Assembly: GCF_028705895.1 (NCBI RefSeq)
Contig: NZ_JAQWCQ010000032.1
Coordinates: 1-42,888 of the forward strand
Length of the DNA stretch: 42,888 nucleotides
DNA from: Massilibacteroides sp.
Lineage (GTDB): Bacteria > Bacteroidota > Bacteroidia > Bacteroidales > Tannerellaceae
Reading direction: 5' to 3'
In this document: piece by piece, positions 27,491 to 35,437 of the stretch
Layout: every line of letters starts with the position of its first letter
Numbering within the stretch: the stretch's first letter is position 1
Translations under genes and position numbers: made by a program
Notes under the pieces: generated by a model
What the model was told of the DNA's origin: nothing
What the model saw: only the letters and a program-made list of their open reading frames with translations
The model's database searches: none

Positions 27491-28807
27491 ATGAAAGTTA
27501 TAAAGTTTGGCGGTACTTCTGTGGGAACAGCCCAGAGGATGAAAGATGTAGCGAAACTAATCACTGCAGAACAACGGAATATTATTGTTTTGTCTGCTAT
27601 GTCAGGAACCACCAATTCATTGGTTGAAATATCCGATTACTTATATAAAAAGAATCCGGATGGAGCAAATGAGGTGATCAACAGATTGGCTCAGAAATAT
27701 TTTGTGCATATCGATGAATTGTATGATACGGCTGATTACAAGAAGAAAGCCAGAGAACTTGTGACGTCTCATTTTGATTATATCCGTTCCTTTACAAAAG
27801 ATCTGTTTACACTGTTTGAAGAAAAAGTTGTTCTGGCTCAGGGAGAACTTATTTCAACAGGAATGGTAAATCTTTATCTGAATGAACAAGGAGTGAAATC
27901 GGTTCTATTGCCAGCGTTAGAGTATATGCGTACGGATAAAAATGCCGAACCGGATCCTGTTTATATTAAAGATAAGCTGACTAAATTGCTTGCGGAACAC
28001 AAAGAGGCTGATTTATACATCACGCAAGGATATATCTGTCGGAATGCATATGGTGAGATTGACAATCTGCAACGTGGAGGAAGTGATTATACTGCTTCAT
28101 TGATCGGAGCTGCTTTAGAAGCAGACGAGATTCAGATTTGGACAGACATCGATGGTATGCATAATAATGATCCGCGTATTGTGGAAAAAACCTCACCTGT
28201 GCGTAATCTTCATTTTGAAGAAGCTGCTGAATTAGCTTATTTCGGTGCGAAAATTCTTCATCCTACCTGTATCCTTCCAGCTAAGATCCATAATATCCCT
28301 GTTCGTTTGTTGAATACGATGCAACCGGATGCACCCGGAACATTAATTTCAAATAAATTGGAAAAAGGCAAAATCAAAGCTGTTGCAGCAAAAGATAATA
28401 TTGTTTCCATAAAGATAAAGAGCGGCCGCATGTTGCTTGCAACCGGCTTCTTACGTAAAGTCTTTGAAATATTTGAAGATCACAAAACACCGATTGATAT
28501 GGTGACTACCTCTGAGGTTGGTGTGTCTGTGACAATCGATAATCGCAAACATTTGGAAGAGATTGTCGATGATCTGAAGAAATACGGAACGGTGACAGTC
28601 GATAATGATTTAGTCATTATTTGTGTTGTCGGTGATTTGGAATGGGATAATGTCGGTTTTGAAGCACGTATCGTTTATGCTTTGAAAGATATACCTGTAC
28701 GAATGATTTCGTATGGCGGAAGTAATTATAATGTGTCATTATTGGTGAAGGCTTCTGATAAGCAGAGGGCACTTCAGGCATTAAGCACTCATTTATTTAA
28801 TAACTAA
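27491..28807 (+). CDS. lysC: Aspartate kinase, monofunctional
   Basis: Phosphorylates L-aspartate as the first step to lysine, threonine, methionine and diaminopimelate. Kinase domain about 1-280: KFGGTSVG at residues 5-12, ISTGMVNLYL, LQRGGSDYTA and IWTDIDGMHNNDPR. Two ACT-type regulatory segments follow (about 300-438), which commonly bind lysine or threonine for feedback. 438 residues from the ATG at 27491 (MKVIKFGG). An in-frame ATG at 27461 would add ten residues not typical of the family. No homoserine dehydrogenase domain is fused. Followed by a strong hairpin and lysA. Confidence 0.93.
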   Translation: MKVIKFGGTSVGTAQRMKDVAKLITAEQRNIIVLSAMSGTTNSLVEISDYLYKKNPDGANEVINRLAQKYFVHIDELYDTADYKKKARELVTSHFDYIRSFTKDLFTLFEEKVVLAQGELISTGMVNLYLNEQGVKSVLLPALEYMRTDKNAEPDPVYIKDKLTKLLAEHKEADLYITQGYICRNAYGEIDNLQRGGSDYTASLIGAALEADEIQIWTDIDGMHNNDPRIVEKTSPVRNLHFEEAAELAYFGAKILHPTCILPAKIHNIPVRLLNTMQPDAPGTLISNKLEKGKIKAVAAKDNIVSIKIKSGRMLLATGFLRKVFEIFEDHKTPIDMVTTSEVGVSVTIDNRKHLEEIVDDLKKYGTVTVDNDLVIICVVGDLEWDNVGFEARIVYALKDIPVRMISYGGSNYNVSLLVKASDKQRALQALSTHLFNN

Positions 28808-28847
28808 AAAAAAGAGGACAGCTTATTTAAACTGTCCTCTTTTTTTT
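28806..28847. terminator. Strong bidirectional terminator between lysC and lysA
   Basis: Positions 28806-28821 pair perfectly with 28832-28847, 16 bp. The stem is a run of A, then GAGGACAG, a 10-nt loop, and CTGTCCTC with eight Ts. It overlaps the lysC stop codon and ends 16 bp before the lysA ATG, so it is unusually close to the next gene. Confidence 0.93.
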
Positions 28848-28863
28848 AATAAAAATATTCACA

Positions 28864-30021
28864 ATGATTAAAGGTATATTCCCGGTTGAGAAGTTTAAAG
28901 GTATTCAAACTCCCTTTTATTATTACGATATAGAATTATTGAAGAAAACATTGGATATCGTTCAGGCAGAATCCGGTAAATATGGATATCACGTTCACTA
29001 TGCGGTTAAGGCAAATGCAAATCCGCGTTTACTCTCTATAATTGCTTCGTACGGCTTTGGTGCAGATTGTGTTAGTGGTGGAGAAGTTCAAGCATCATTA
29101 GACGCTGGTTTCCCTGCAGATCGAGTCGTTTTTGCAGGGGTGGGGAAGGCCGACTGGGAAATCAATCTGGGGCTTGACAATGATATTTTCTGCTTTAATG
29201 TGGAATCTGCCGTTGAGTTGGATGTTATAAACGAGTTGGCTGCAGCAAAAGGGAAAGTTGCCTCAGTTGCTTTGCGCATAAATCCGGAAGTAGATGCACA
29301 TACGCATGCCAAGATCACTACCGGCATGAAAGAAAACAAATTTGGTATAAATCTAAGTTTGCTTAACGGGGTGCTGGATAAGTTTTCTGCTCTGAAAAAC
29401 GTTAAATTGATCGGTGTGCATTTCCATATTGGTTCGCAGATAACGGATATGACATCGTTTCAGGATCTGGCAATTCGTCTGAATGACATACAAGACAAAT
29501 TAGAAGTACGCGGACTAACTGTGAAAAATCTCAACTTCGGTGGTGGTTTGGGAATTGACTACTATCATCCGAATCATTTAGCTATCCCTGCTTTTGAAAA
29601 TTACTTTGCCGTATTCCACAGACTTCTCAAACTTCGTCCGGGTCAGCAGGTTCATTTTGAACCGGGGCGTTCTATTGTAGGTCAGTGTGGTTCGCTGATT
29701 TCTAAAGTATTATATGTAAAGGAAGGTGAAACGAAGAAGTTTGCCGTAATGGATGCCGGTTTTACAGAACTGATTCGCCCGGCTATGTATGACGCTTATC
29801 ATCGGATGGAAAATATAACAAGTGATGAAGAGCCCGAACTTTATGATGTGGTAGGTCCTATCTGCGAATCATCAGACGTCTTTGGCAAGGAGGTCGAGCT
29901 GAATAAAGCACATAGAGGAGACTTAGTTGCGTTTCGTTCTGCCGGAGCGTACGGCGAAGTTATGGCATCGCAATACAATTGTCGTCAGTTGCCTAAGGCA
30001 TATTTCTCTGATTCTCTGTAA
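28864..30021 (+). CDS. lysA: Diaminopimelate decarboxylase
   Basis: PLP enzyme of the alanine-racemase fold (type III) that makes L-lysine from meso-diaminopimelate. 385 residues. The PLP Lys is Lys49 in HYAVKANANP. Also seen are HFHIGSQITD, NFGGGLGIDY, FEPGRSIVGQ and the active-site Cys region GPICESSDVFG. It lies on the same strand as lysC, giving a short lysine unit, but a strong terminator stands between them. Expression must come from read-through or a promoter inside lysC. Its own start is preceded by an A/T-rich leader only 16 nt long after the hairpin. Confidence 0.95.
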   Translation: MIKGIFPVEKFKGIQTPFYYYDIELLKKTLDIVQAESGKYGYHVHYAVKANANPRLLSIIASYGFGADCVSGGEVQASLDAGFPADRVVFAGVGKADWEINLGLDNDIFCFNVESAVELDVINELAAAKGKVASVALRINPEVDAHTHAKITTGMKENKFGINLSLLNGVLDKFSALKNVKLIGVHFHIGSQITDMTSFQDLAIRLNDIQDKLEVRGLTVKNLNFGGGLGIDYYHPNHLAIPAFENYFAVFHRLLKLRPGQQVHFEPGRSIVGQCGSLISKVLYVKEGETKKFAVMDAGFTELIRPAMYDAYHRMENITSDEEPELYDVVGPICESSDVFGKEVELNKAHRGDLVAFRSAGAYGEVMASQYNCRQLPKAYFSDSL

Positions 30022-30038
30022 TAGTTTTTGTACATTTG
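30007..30038 (+). promoter_or_regulatory. Candidate promoter of the GT2 gene
   Basis: TACATTTG (30031-30038) matches TAnnTTTG exactly. TCTG (30007-30010) lies 20 bp upstream, one base from TTTG. It overlaps the 3' end of lysA. Confidence 0.45.
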
Positions 30039-30060
30039 CAGATTAATGTCTGTGTGAGAA

Positions 30061-31236
30061 ATGGAAAATCTATTCACTTTTTCAGAAATTGAGCTTTATA
30101 TAGCCGGAATATTAGCCGGATTGTTCCTGATTCAACTACTATTTTTGTTGATAGTTTATTTACGCCCTTACAGGATGTCCCGAAAGGAAGCAGTAAAAGG
30201 ACAACAGGAGAATCTGTCTCAGCCTCCTGTTACAGTTATTGTTTATGCTAAAAATGAATCAGAAAACCTGAGAGCTAACCTGCCTTCTCTACTTACTCAG
30301 GATTATCCCGAATATCAGGTTGTGGTGATAAATGATAGTTCTACTGATGAGAGTGAAGAAGTGCTTAAACGATTGGAAGCAGAATATAATCATCTGTATC
30401 ATTCGTATATCCCTGAGGAAGCCAAATATCTTAGCCGAAGGAAATTGGCGTTGACTGTCGGTATAAAGGCTGCTAAGTACGATGTACTGTTGTTTACCGA
30501 AGCAAACTGTCATCCGCTATCGACTGACTGGATAAAAAAGATGGCTTCCCGATTTACGGAAACAAAGAGTATTGTATTAGGATATTGTTCTTATGGTTCC
30601 CATAAAGGGTTTCTTCATAAACTAATTGCGTACGACAATTTGATAACCGGCCTTCAATATCTTTCTTCCGCTTTGGCAGGAGCTCCTTATACAGGTAACG
30701 GTCGTAATCTGGCTTACCGGAAAGAAGAATTTTTTAAGCATAAAGGATATTATCAATCATTAAGCCTTCATGCGGGAGACGATGATTTATTTGTCAATGA
30801 AGTAGCCACTAAGAAGAATACGGGAGTGGAATATACGCCGGAAAGTATAACACAAATGGCTAAAGTCGAGCGGTTTTCCGTTTGGAAAGAAATGAAAGTT
30901 TCGCGTGCTGCTACCCGCCGTTATTATCGCGGATGGGCTTTGCGCAGATATAGATTTGATGCAATTATGTTTTTCTTGTTTTTTATTGTCTTTGGTTTGT
31001 CTGTGTTTTTCGGAGTAATTGGTAATCCTTTATTGGCTGCGTTTGGCGGATTACTTTATATACTCTTGCTCCTTGCAAAAGAAATCGTATTTTTTAAATC
31101 AGCGAAGATGCTACAACAGAAACCCATCCTCTTTTTGCTACCTCTATTAGAAATAGTCTCCCCTCTTTTCAACCTGTATGTACGTATCTTCCGTTTCTTT
31201 CGAGGGAAAAAAGACTATACGTTTAATCTCCAATAA
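30061..31236 (+). CDS. Membrane-bound GT2-family glycosyltransferase
   Basis: 391 residues. One N-terminal transmembrane helix (about 12-34), a GT-A domain (about 55-270) and two C-terminal helices (about 300-345). VTVIVYAKNESENL and VINDSSTD (Asp92) mark the nucleotide-sugar site, GDDDLF (239-244) the acceptor/base region and RRYYRGW the closing motif. Where GT2 enzymes normally carry a DxD or DAD motif this one reads TEANC (146-150). The sugar and product are unknown; processive polysaccharide or lipid glycosylation is possible. It stands alone, converging on a minus-strand permease 15 bp away. Confidence 0.85.
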   Translation: MENLFTFSEIELYIAGILAGLFLIQLLFLLIVYLRPYRMSRKEAVKGQQENLSQPPVTVIVYAKNESENLRANLPSLLTQDYPEYQVVVINDSSTDESEEVLKRLEAEYNHLYHSYIPEEAKYLSRRKLALTVGIKAAKYDVLLFTEANCHPLSTDWIKKMASRFTETKSIVLGYCSYGSHKGFLHKLIAYDNLITGLQYLSSALAGAPYTGNGRNLAYRKEEFFKHKGYYQSLSLHAGDDDLFVNEVATKKNTGVEYTPESITQMAKVERFSVWKEMKVSRAATRRYYRGWALRRYRFDAIMFFLFFIVFGLSVFFGVIGNPLLAAFGGLLYILLLLAKEIVFFKSAKMLQQKPILFLLPLLEIVSPLFNLYVRIFRFFRGKKDYTFNLQ

Positions 31237-31251
31237 AATTACTTGAAGGGA

Positions 31252-32496
31252 TCATTCAAACCGTATGCTTCGGGCAGGTTCTATTTTGGTTATTACATAT
31301 GATGGAGCCAACATCATGAGCATGGCGGCCGTTAATGTACCTATATTAAGAAGGATAAAAGAAACAAGACTCAGATGGATGGGTACTGCATCCATATAAT
31401 AAACCGTCGGATCCAGTTTTATCAGTTTGAATTGATATTGAATAAAACAAATCGCTAATCCGATTGCATTCCCCCAAAGCATTCCTTTGCCAATCAGGAA
31501 GAAAGAAATGTAAAGAAATATCTTTCGTATGCTGGTGTCGTTCTGTCCCAAAGCCTTGAGAATACCGATCATGTTTGTACGCTCCAATATAAGAATGATC
31601 AATCCCGAGATCATTGCAAATCCGGCTACAGCCATCATAAGAATCAGGATAACGACCACATTGGTGTCTAACACACTCAGCCAACTAAATATCATCGGGT
31701 TTAATTCCTTAATGGTACGTGTGTAAAATGTATTTCCTTTTCGGTCATGTAGTTCCGCAACGGTGAAATAGAGATTTTCTGCAACGACATCAAGCTTTTC
31801 ATAATCATCTACTAAAATCTCTAAACCACTAACCTCATCTTTATCCCAACCATTCAATCTGCGTATTTGTCGGATATCAGCAATAACAAATAATTTATCG
31901 TATTCCTGAAATCCTGTTTCGTAAATACCTGTGATTGTGAAGCGTCGGGCGCGAACATCCTCTTGCATAAAATAGGTTAGAAACGTGTCGCCGAGTTTAA
32001 GATTCAGCAGATTACAAAGATAACGGGAGATGATAACATCGGTTCCTGTTTTTGCGGAATCAAGATTGAATGTTGTTCCTTCTTTTAGATTTTTATTAAA
32101 AAAAGACCAGTCAAAGTCAGAGTCAATTCCTTTTAGAATAATTCCCTGAAAATCCGTGTCCGTTTTTAATATTCCCCATTTAGTGGCAAAAGGTTCTACA
32201 TGCTTAACTCCCGGGTAATTACGTAATCCGGTAAGCAAAGAATCACTTACAACTATCGGTTGCATCTCATACGAGTTATTTGAATCAAAATTCGTAATCT
32301 GTATATGGGAACCAAAACCAATAACCTTATTACGCACTTCTTGTTTGAACCCGACTATGATGGCGATAGATAACATCATAACGGCCAGACCAAGAGCTAT
32401 ACCTATCATAGCGATCCGGACAGCAGGAGGTGTGGATTGTTTGCCGTTCTCCTTGTTGAAATGTATCTTTCTCGCTATGAATAGTTCCAGATTCAT
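31252..32496 (-). CDS. LolC/LolE-type (FtsX-family) ABC transporter permease
   Basis: 414 residues with four transmembrane helices: one at about 27-51 and three at about 275-300, 315-345 and 372-398. A large periplasmic MacB-like core lies between the first and second. This is the LolCE/MacB topology, used to release lipoproteins to the LolA carrier or in mechanotransmission. The N-terminal LFIARKIHF and the C-terminal YVITKIEPARSIRFE are typical of the LolC group. No ATPase gene is adjacent; a LolD-type ATPase must be supplied from elsewhere. 11 bp after the aminotransferase, same strand, so co-transcribed. Confidence 0.88.
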   Translation of the reverse strand: MNLELFIARKIHFNKENGKQSTPPAVRIAMIGIALGLAVMMLSIAIIVGFKQEVRNKVIGFGSHIQITNFDSNNSYEMQPIVVSDSLLTGLRNYPGVKHVEPFATKWGILKTDTDFQGIILKGIDSDFDWSFFNKNLKEGTTFNLDSAKTGTDVIISRYLCNLLNLKLGDTFLTYFMQEDVRARRFTITGIYETGFQEYDKLFVIADIRQIRRLNGWDKDEVSGLEILVDDYEKLDVVAENLYFTVAELHDRKGNTFYTRTIKELNPMIFSWLSVLDTNVVVILILMMAVAGFAMISGLIILILERTNMIGILKALGQNDTSIRKIFLYISFFLIGKGMLWGNAIGLAICFIQYQFKLIKLDPTVYYMDAVPIHLSLVSFILLNIGTLTAAMLMMLAPSYVITKIEPARSIRFE

Positions 32497-32507
32497 CTAC
32501 TGTACTT

Positions 32508-33707
32508 TCAAATTACACGTCCGGGATAGACTTCCAAGGCCTTTGCTAATACCTCAAGAGCTTTCCCTAATTCTTCTTTCTGAAGCACATAGGCAATTCG
32601 TACCTCATTCTTGCCTAATCCGGGAGTAGTATAAAATCCCGAAGCAGGAGCCATCATCAATGTTTGTCCGTTGTATTCAAACTCACTTAAACACCAGGCA
32701 CAAAATTTGTCTGCATCGTCCACCGGTAGTTTGGCAACAGTATAGAATGCCCCCATAGGAATAGGAGAATAACAACCCGGAATGCGATTAATCCCGTCTA
32801 TCAAGAATTTACGACGTTCTACATATTCGTTGTAAACATCCAACATATACTCTTCCGGGGTGTCTAATGACGCCTCTGCCATAATCTGTCCGATCAAAGG
32901 AGGACTTAGTCGTGCCTGACACCACTTCATGACGTTTTCTTTCACCTGTTGGTTTTTCGTTATCAAAGCCCCGATACGAATACCACATTCGCTGTATCTT
33001 TTAGATACCGAGTCAACTAATACGACGTTATTCTCAATACCTTCTAAATGGAAGGCGGAAATATAAGGAGCACCTGTATAGCAAAATTCACGATAAACCT
33101 CATCGGAAAATAAGAAAAGGTCGTATTTCTTGACAATATCCCGAATCTGATTCATTTCTTTTTGCGTATAAAGATAACCTGTAGGATTATTCGGATTACA
33201 GATCAATATCGCTTTTGTTTTAGGAGTGATCAGCTCCTCGAATCGTTCAAGTGAAGGCAATGCAAAGCCTTCTTCGATTGTTGAGGGAACTGTTTTGATA
33301 ACAGCACCGGCAGAAATAGCAAAAGCCATGTAATTGGCATAGGCTGGTTCTGGAACGATGATTTCATCTCCCGGATCGAGGCACGCCATGAAAGAAAAGA
33401 ATACAGCCTCAGAACCACCGGTGGTTATGATTATATCCTCAACTGTTACATTGATATTGAATTTTGCGTAATACTTTACTAATTTCTCACGGAAACTGAG
33501 ATTTCCTTCACTCGGGGAGTATTCCAATATCTTGCGGTCCACCGCTCGCATCGCCTCCAACGCTACTGCCGGAGTTGGAAGATCCGGCTGACCGATATTG
33601 AGGTGATACACTTTAAGGCCTTTAGCCTTAGCTCTATTAGCCAATGGAACAAGTTTTCGGATTGGGGATGCAGGCATATCCAATCCCCGTTGTGAAATGT
33701 TAGGCAT
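32508..33707 (-). CDS. PLP-dependent class I/II aminotransferase
   Basis: 399 residues, fold type I. YSPSEGNLSFREKL, TTGGSEA, NPNNPTGYLYT with Asn174, SDEVYREF with Asp202 and Tyr205, and DSVSKRYSECGIRIG with the PLP Lys236 are all present. The conserved Arg for the substrate carboxylate is expected in the C-terminal part (NEVRIAYVL). The class covers aspartate and aromatic aminotransferases and the exact substrate cannot be set. Lysine and histidine genes nearby fit an amino-acid role, but they are on the other strand. First gene of a two-gene unit with the LolC-type permease. Confidence 0.9.
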   Translation of the reverse strand: MPNISQRGLDMPASPIRKLVPLANRAKAKGLKVYHLNIGQPDLPTPAVALEAMRAVDRKILEYSPSEGNLSFREKLVKYYAKFNINVTVEDIIITTGGSEAVFFSFMACLDPGDEIIVPEPAYANYMAFAISAGAVIKTVPSTIEEGFALPSLERFEELITPKTKAILICNPNNPTGYLYTQKEMNQIRDIVKKYDLFLFSDEVYREFCYTGAPYISAFHLEGIENNVVLVDSVSKRYSECGIRIGALITKNQQVKENVMKWCQARLSPPLIGQIMAEASLDTPEEYMLDVYNEYVERRKFLIDGINRIPGCYSPIPMGAFYTVAKLPVDDADKFCAWCLSEFEYNGQTLMMAPASGFYTTPGLGKNEVRIAYVLQKEELGKALEVLAKALEVYPGRVI

Positions 33708-33783
33708 TCTCTATTATTTAGTAAATATAAATATCTGTTCTGTTTAAAAATGATGTAAAAGTAGCGTAAGAAACGAAAAGTTG

Positions 33784-33791
33784 CAAATATA
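33784..33791 (-). promoter_or_regulatory. Candidate -7 element for the aminotransferase unit
   Basis: On the minus strand TATATTTG matches TAnnTTTG exactly and would give a leader of about 70 nt. No clear -33 element. It lies just past the stop of the YitT-like gene. Confidence 0.35.
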
Positions 33792-33799
33792 ACCTGTTT

Positions 33800-34681
33800 T
33801 TATATTCCTGTAGTCGGAGAATCTTTGCTGGCGTGCATTGTCGATAGAAAAGCATTTGAGTCAATAGCCTTTACTTCGTCTTTCAGTTTAGGAATGTCTT
33901 TTCGTTCGGCAATCATGAAGATGATGTCTTTTTCTTTTCCCTCATACATTCCTCTTCCGTGTAGGAAGGTACCTCTCATGTTCATTTTATCAACGATCAA
34001 CTCTTTTATCTCCTGAGTTTTCTTGGATACGATAAAAACGGCACGACTGGGATTTTCAACTTGAAACATTTCCACAATCTTACCAAAAACGAAGATAGTG
34101 AACCAGGAATATAGAGGAACCGCCCAATCCTGAAATACAATGAGTCCAAGTACCACAATACAGGAGTCCACAATGATGATCATATTACTAACCTTCATAT
34201 TTGTATTGTTCGCTATCACGCGCGCCAAAACATCAGAACCTGCACTGGTGCTTTCAGCCCGGAATACACATGTCACGCCTAATCCTAAAATCGCTCCGCC
34301 ATAAAAACAAGCGATAAAACGATCATTCTCTACCAAGGGCTCACTTCCCACAAGATATGAAAGCGTATCCGTAAAAACAGAAATAAGAAGAAACGTAACG
34401 ATTGTTTTCGGGCCGGAGGATAGCCCTAACTTCTTCATGGCTAAGATTAATAACGGTATATTAAAACAAAGCGCCGTTGCTCCCATTGGTAAACCATCCG
34501 GAAAAAGCGGAAATACCCCTTCTGTTACATGGTGAATAACAATGGAAATACCATATACTCCACCGGGTACAATCTTGTAAGGTGATAAAAAAATTACATA
34601 GCTTAATGCTTGTAAAAAAGCGCCGATAACAATAAGAGTATAGGCGCCCGTGTTCTTTTTTAGAGTAGCGTTGAGTGTCAT
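33800..34681 (-). CDS. YitT family membrane protein with C-terminal DUF2179 domain
   Basis: 293 residues. Five or six transmembrane helices make up the first 200 residues (IVIGAFLQALSYVIFLSP, PGGVYGISIVIHH, FYGGAILGLGVTCVFRAESTSAGSDVLARVI). These match the YitT/DUF161 repeats. A soluble DUF2179 domain (about 210-285) follows, with TRGTFLHGRGMYEG-like features (here MRGTFLHGRGMYEGKEKDIIFMI). Function unknown; members are proposed transporters or cyclic-nucleotide or metal binding proteins. The ATG at 34681 (MTLNATLKK) is chosen over a TTG 36 nt upstream, which would fall inside the likely -7 element. Confidence 0.85.
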   Translation of the reverse strand: MTLNATLKKNTGAYTLIVIGAFLQALSYVIFLSPYKIVPGGVYGISIVIHHVTEGVFPLFPDGLPMGATALCFNIPLLILAMKKLGLSSGPKTIVTFLLISVFTDTLSYLVGSEPLVENDRFIACFYGGAILGLGVTCVFRAESTSAGSDVLARVIANNTNMKVSNMIIIVDSCIVVLGLIVFQDWAVPLYSWFTIFVFGKIVEMFQVENPSRAVFIVSKKTQEIKELIVDKMNMRGTFLHGRGMYEGKEKDIIFMIAERKDIPKLKDEVKAIDSNAFLSTMHASKDSPTTGI

Positions 34682-34714
34682 GTGTTGTTTTGCGTATATA
34701 GCTGAATAATGGCG

Positions 34715-34746
34715 CAAATATAGACAAAAAAAAAGGAGACTACACA
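34715..34746 (-). promoter_or_regulatory. Candidate promoter of the YitT-like gene
   Basis: On the minus strand TGTG (34743-34746) lies 20 bp before TATATTTG (34715-34722), a perfect -7 match. The -33 element falls inside the stem of the terminator for the upstream gene, so the two signals overlap. Leader about 27 nt to the ATG at 34681. Confidence 0.5.
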
Positions 34747-34770
34747 GGCATTTGCCCTGTAATCTCTTCT
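34725..34770 (-). terminator. Terminator of the small secreted-protein gene
   Basis: On the minus strand the arm at 34756-34769 pairs with that at 34735-34750 (AGATTACAGGGC against GCCTGTGTAGTCT, two mismatches). A run of about nine Ts follows (34726-34734). It is about 30 bp past the stop of the gene at 34801-35193. Confidence 0.8.
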
Positions 34771-34800
34771 TGCTATGTTACTTTCTAAAAAGTAGTTGTC

Positions 34801-35193
34801 TTACTTATTGTCAGCCAGATATACGTCCGGAATTGCATTAATACCCATCAGACGGTTGTTGTTGTTGGTTATGTTCAGCAAAACAACATATTTGCGGTAT
34901 TGTTCCGGTGTAAGAGCTTTTTTCATCAGTTTCAGGTTTCCGTAAACTGCTTGATGCATTTTCTTTCCCTGAAGTTTACTACTTGCTCTAAGACTTTCAC
35001 TTTGTTTCTCAATGAAATATGCATTTATTTCTGCCACTTCATTGGCTTGTCCCGGCGTTAATTGAAGATAAGAACTCAATTTTTCTGCGTTCACAGCAAA
35101 AGGTTCTTTACTCAATCTAACTTCACTACTCTGTGCAAACCCTACGGATGCACTCATTAATACGGCAGCAACTGCCAAACCTAAACGTTTCAT
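34801..35193 (-). CDS. Small secreted helical protein, function unknown
   Basis: 130 residues with a clear Sec signal peptide cleaved near GFA-Q21. The rest is predicted helical, with LQLTPGQANEVAEIN (about 46-60) and KALTPEQYRKYV (about 93-104). This LTPxQ spacing is like periplasmic Spy/CpxP-type or DUF4890-type proteins, but I cannot place it firmly in either. Stands alone between its own promoter-like element and a strong terminator, so probably monocistronic. A periplasmic chaperone or envelope-stress role is a guess from the motif only. Confidence 0.75.
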   Translation of the reverse strand: MKRLGLAVAAVLMSASVGFAQSSEVRLSKEPFAVNAEKLSSYLQLTPGQANEVAEINAYFIEKQSESLRASSKLQGKKMHQAVYGNLKLMKKALTPEQYRKYVVLLNITNNNNRLMGINAIPDVYLADNK

Positions 35194-35279
35194 AATACCT
35201 AATTTTTAAATAAACCTAAACTAAAAACCTAAATAATCGGGGAGATAACCTGTTCCCCATCTGTAAATCTTTTCTACTA

Positions 35280-35287
35280 CAAATATA
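35280..35287 (-). promoter_or_regulatory. Candidate -7 element for the small secreted protein
   Basis: On the minus strand TATATTTG matches TAnnTTTG exactly, giving a leader of about 80 nt before the ATG at 35193. No clear -33 element. The 35194-35437 gap holds nothing else I can support. Confidence 0.4.
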
Positions 35288-35437
35288 ACAACATGTTTTA
35301 TAACATTGTTCTTTGGCAAGTATAAAAAATGCTAACAAATGTGATATTGGTCGAATTTTAGCTTATTTGAAATCTTTTTGTAGCGCTTTTGTAATATTTA
35401 AAGTCTAAATAATAGTTAGTTTGTTCAGTTTCTGATG

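Noticed and set aside
32345-32629. 94-codon plus-strand frame
   Set aside because: Antisense to the start of the LolC-type permease and the end of the aminotransferase gene, both of which are clear genes.
34682-34717. TTG start for the YitT-like protein
   Set aside because: It lies inside the likely -7 promoter element, and the downstream ATG is normal.
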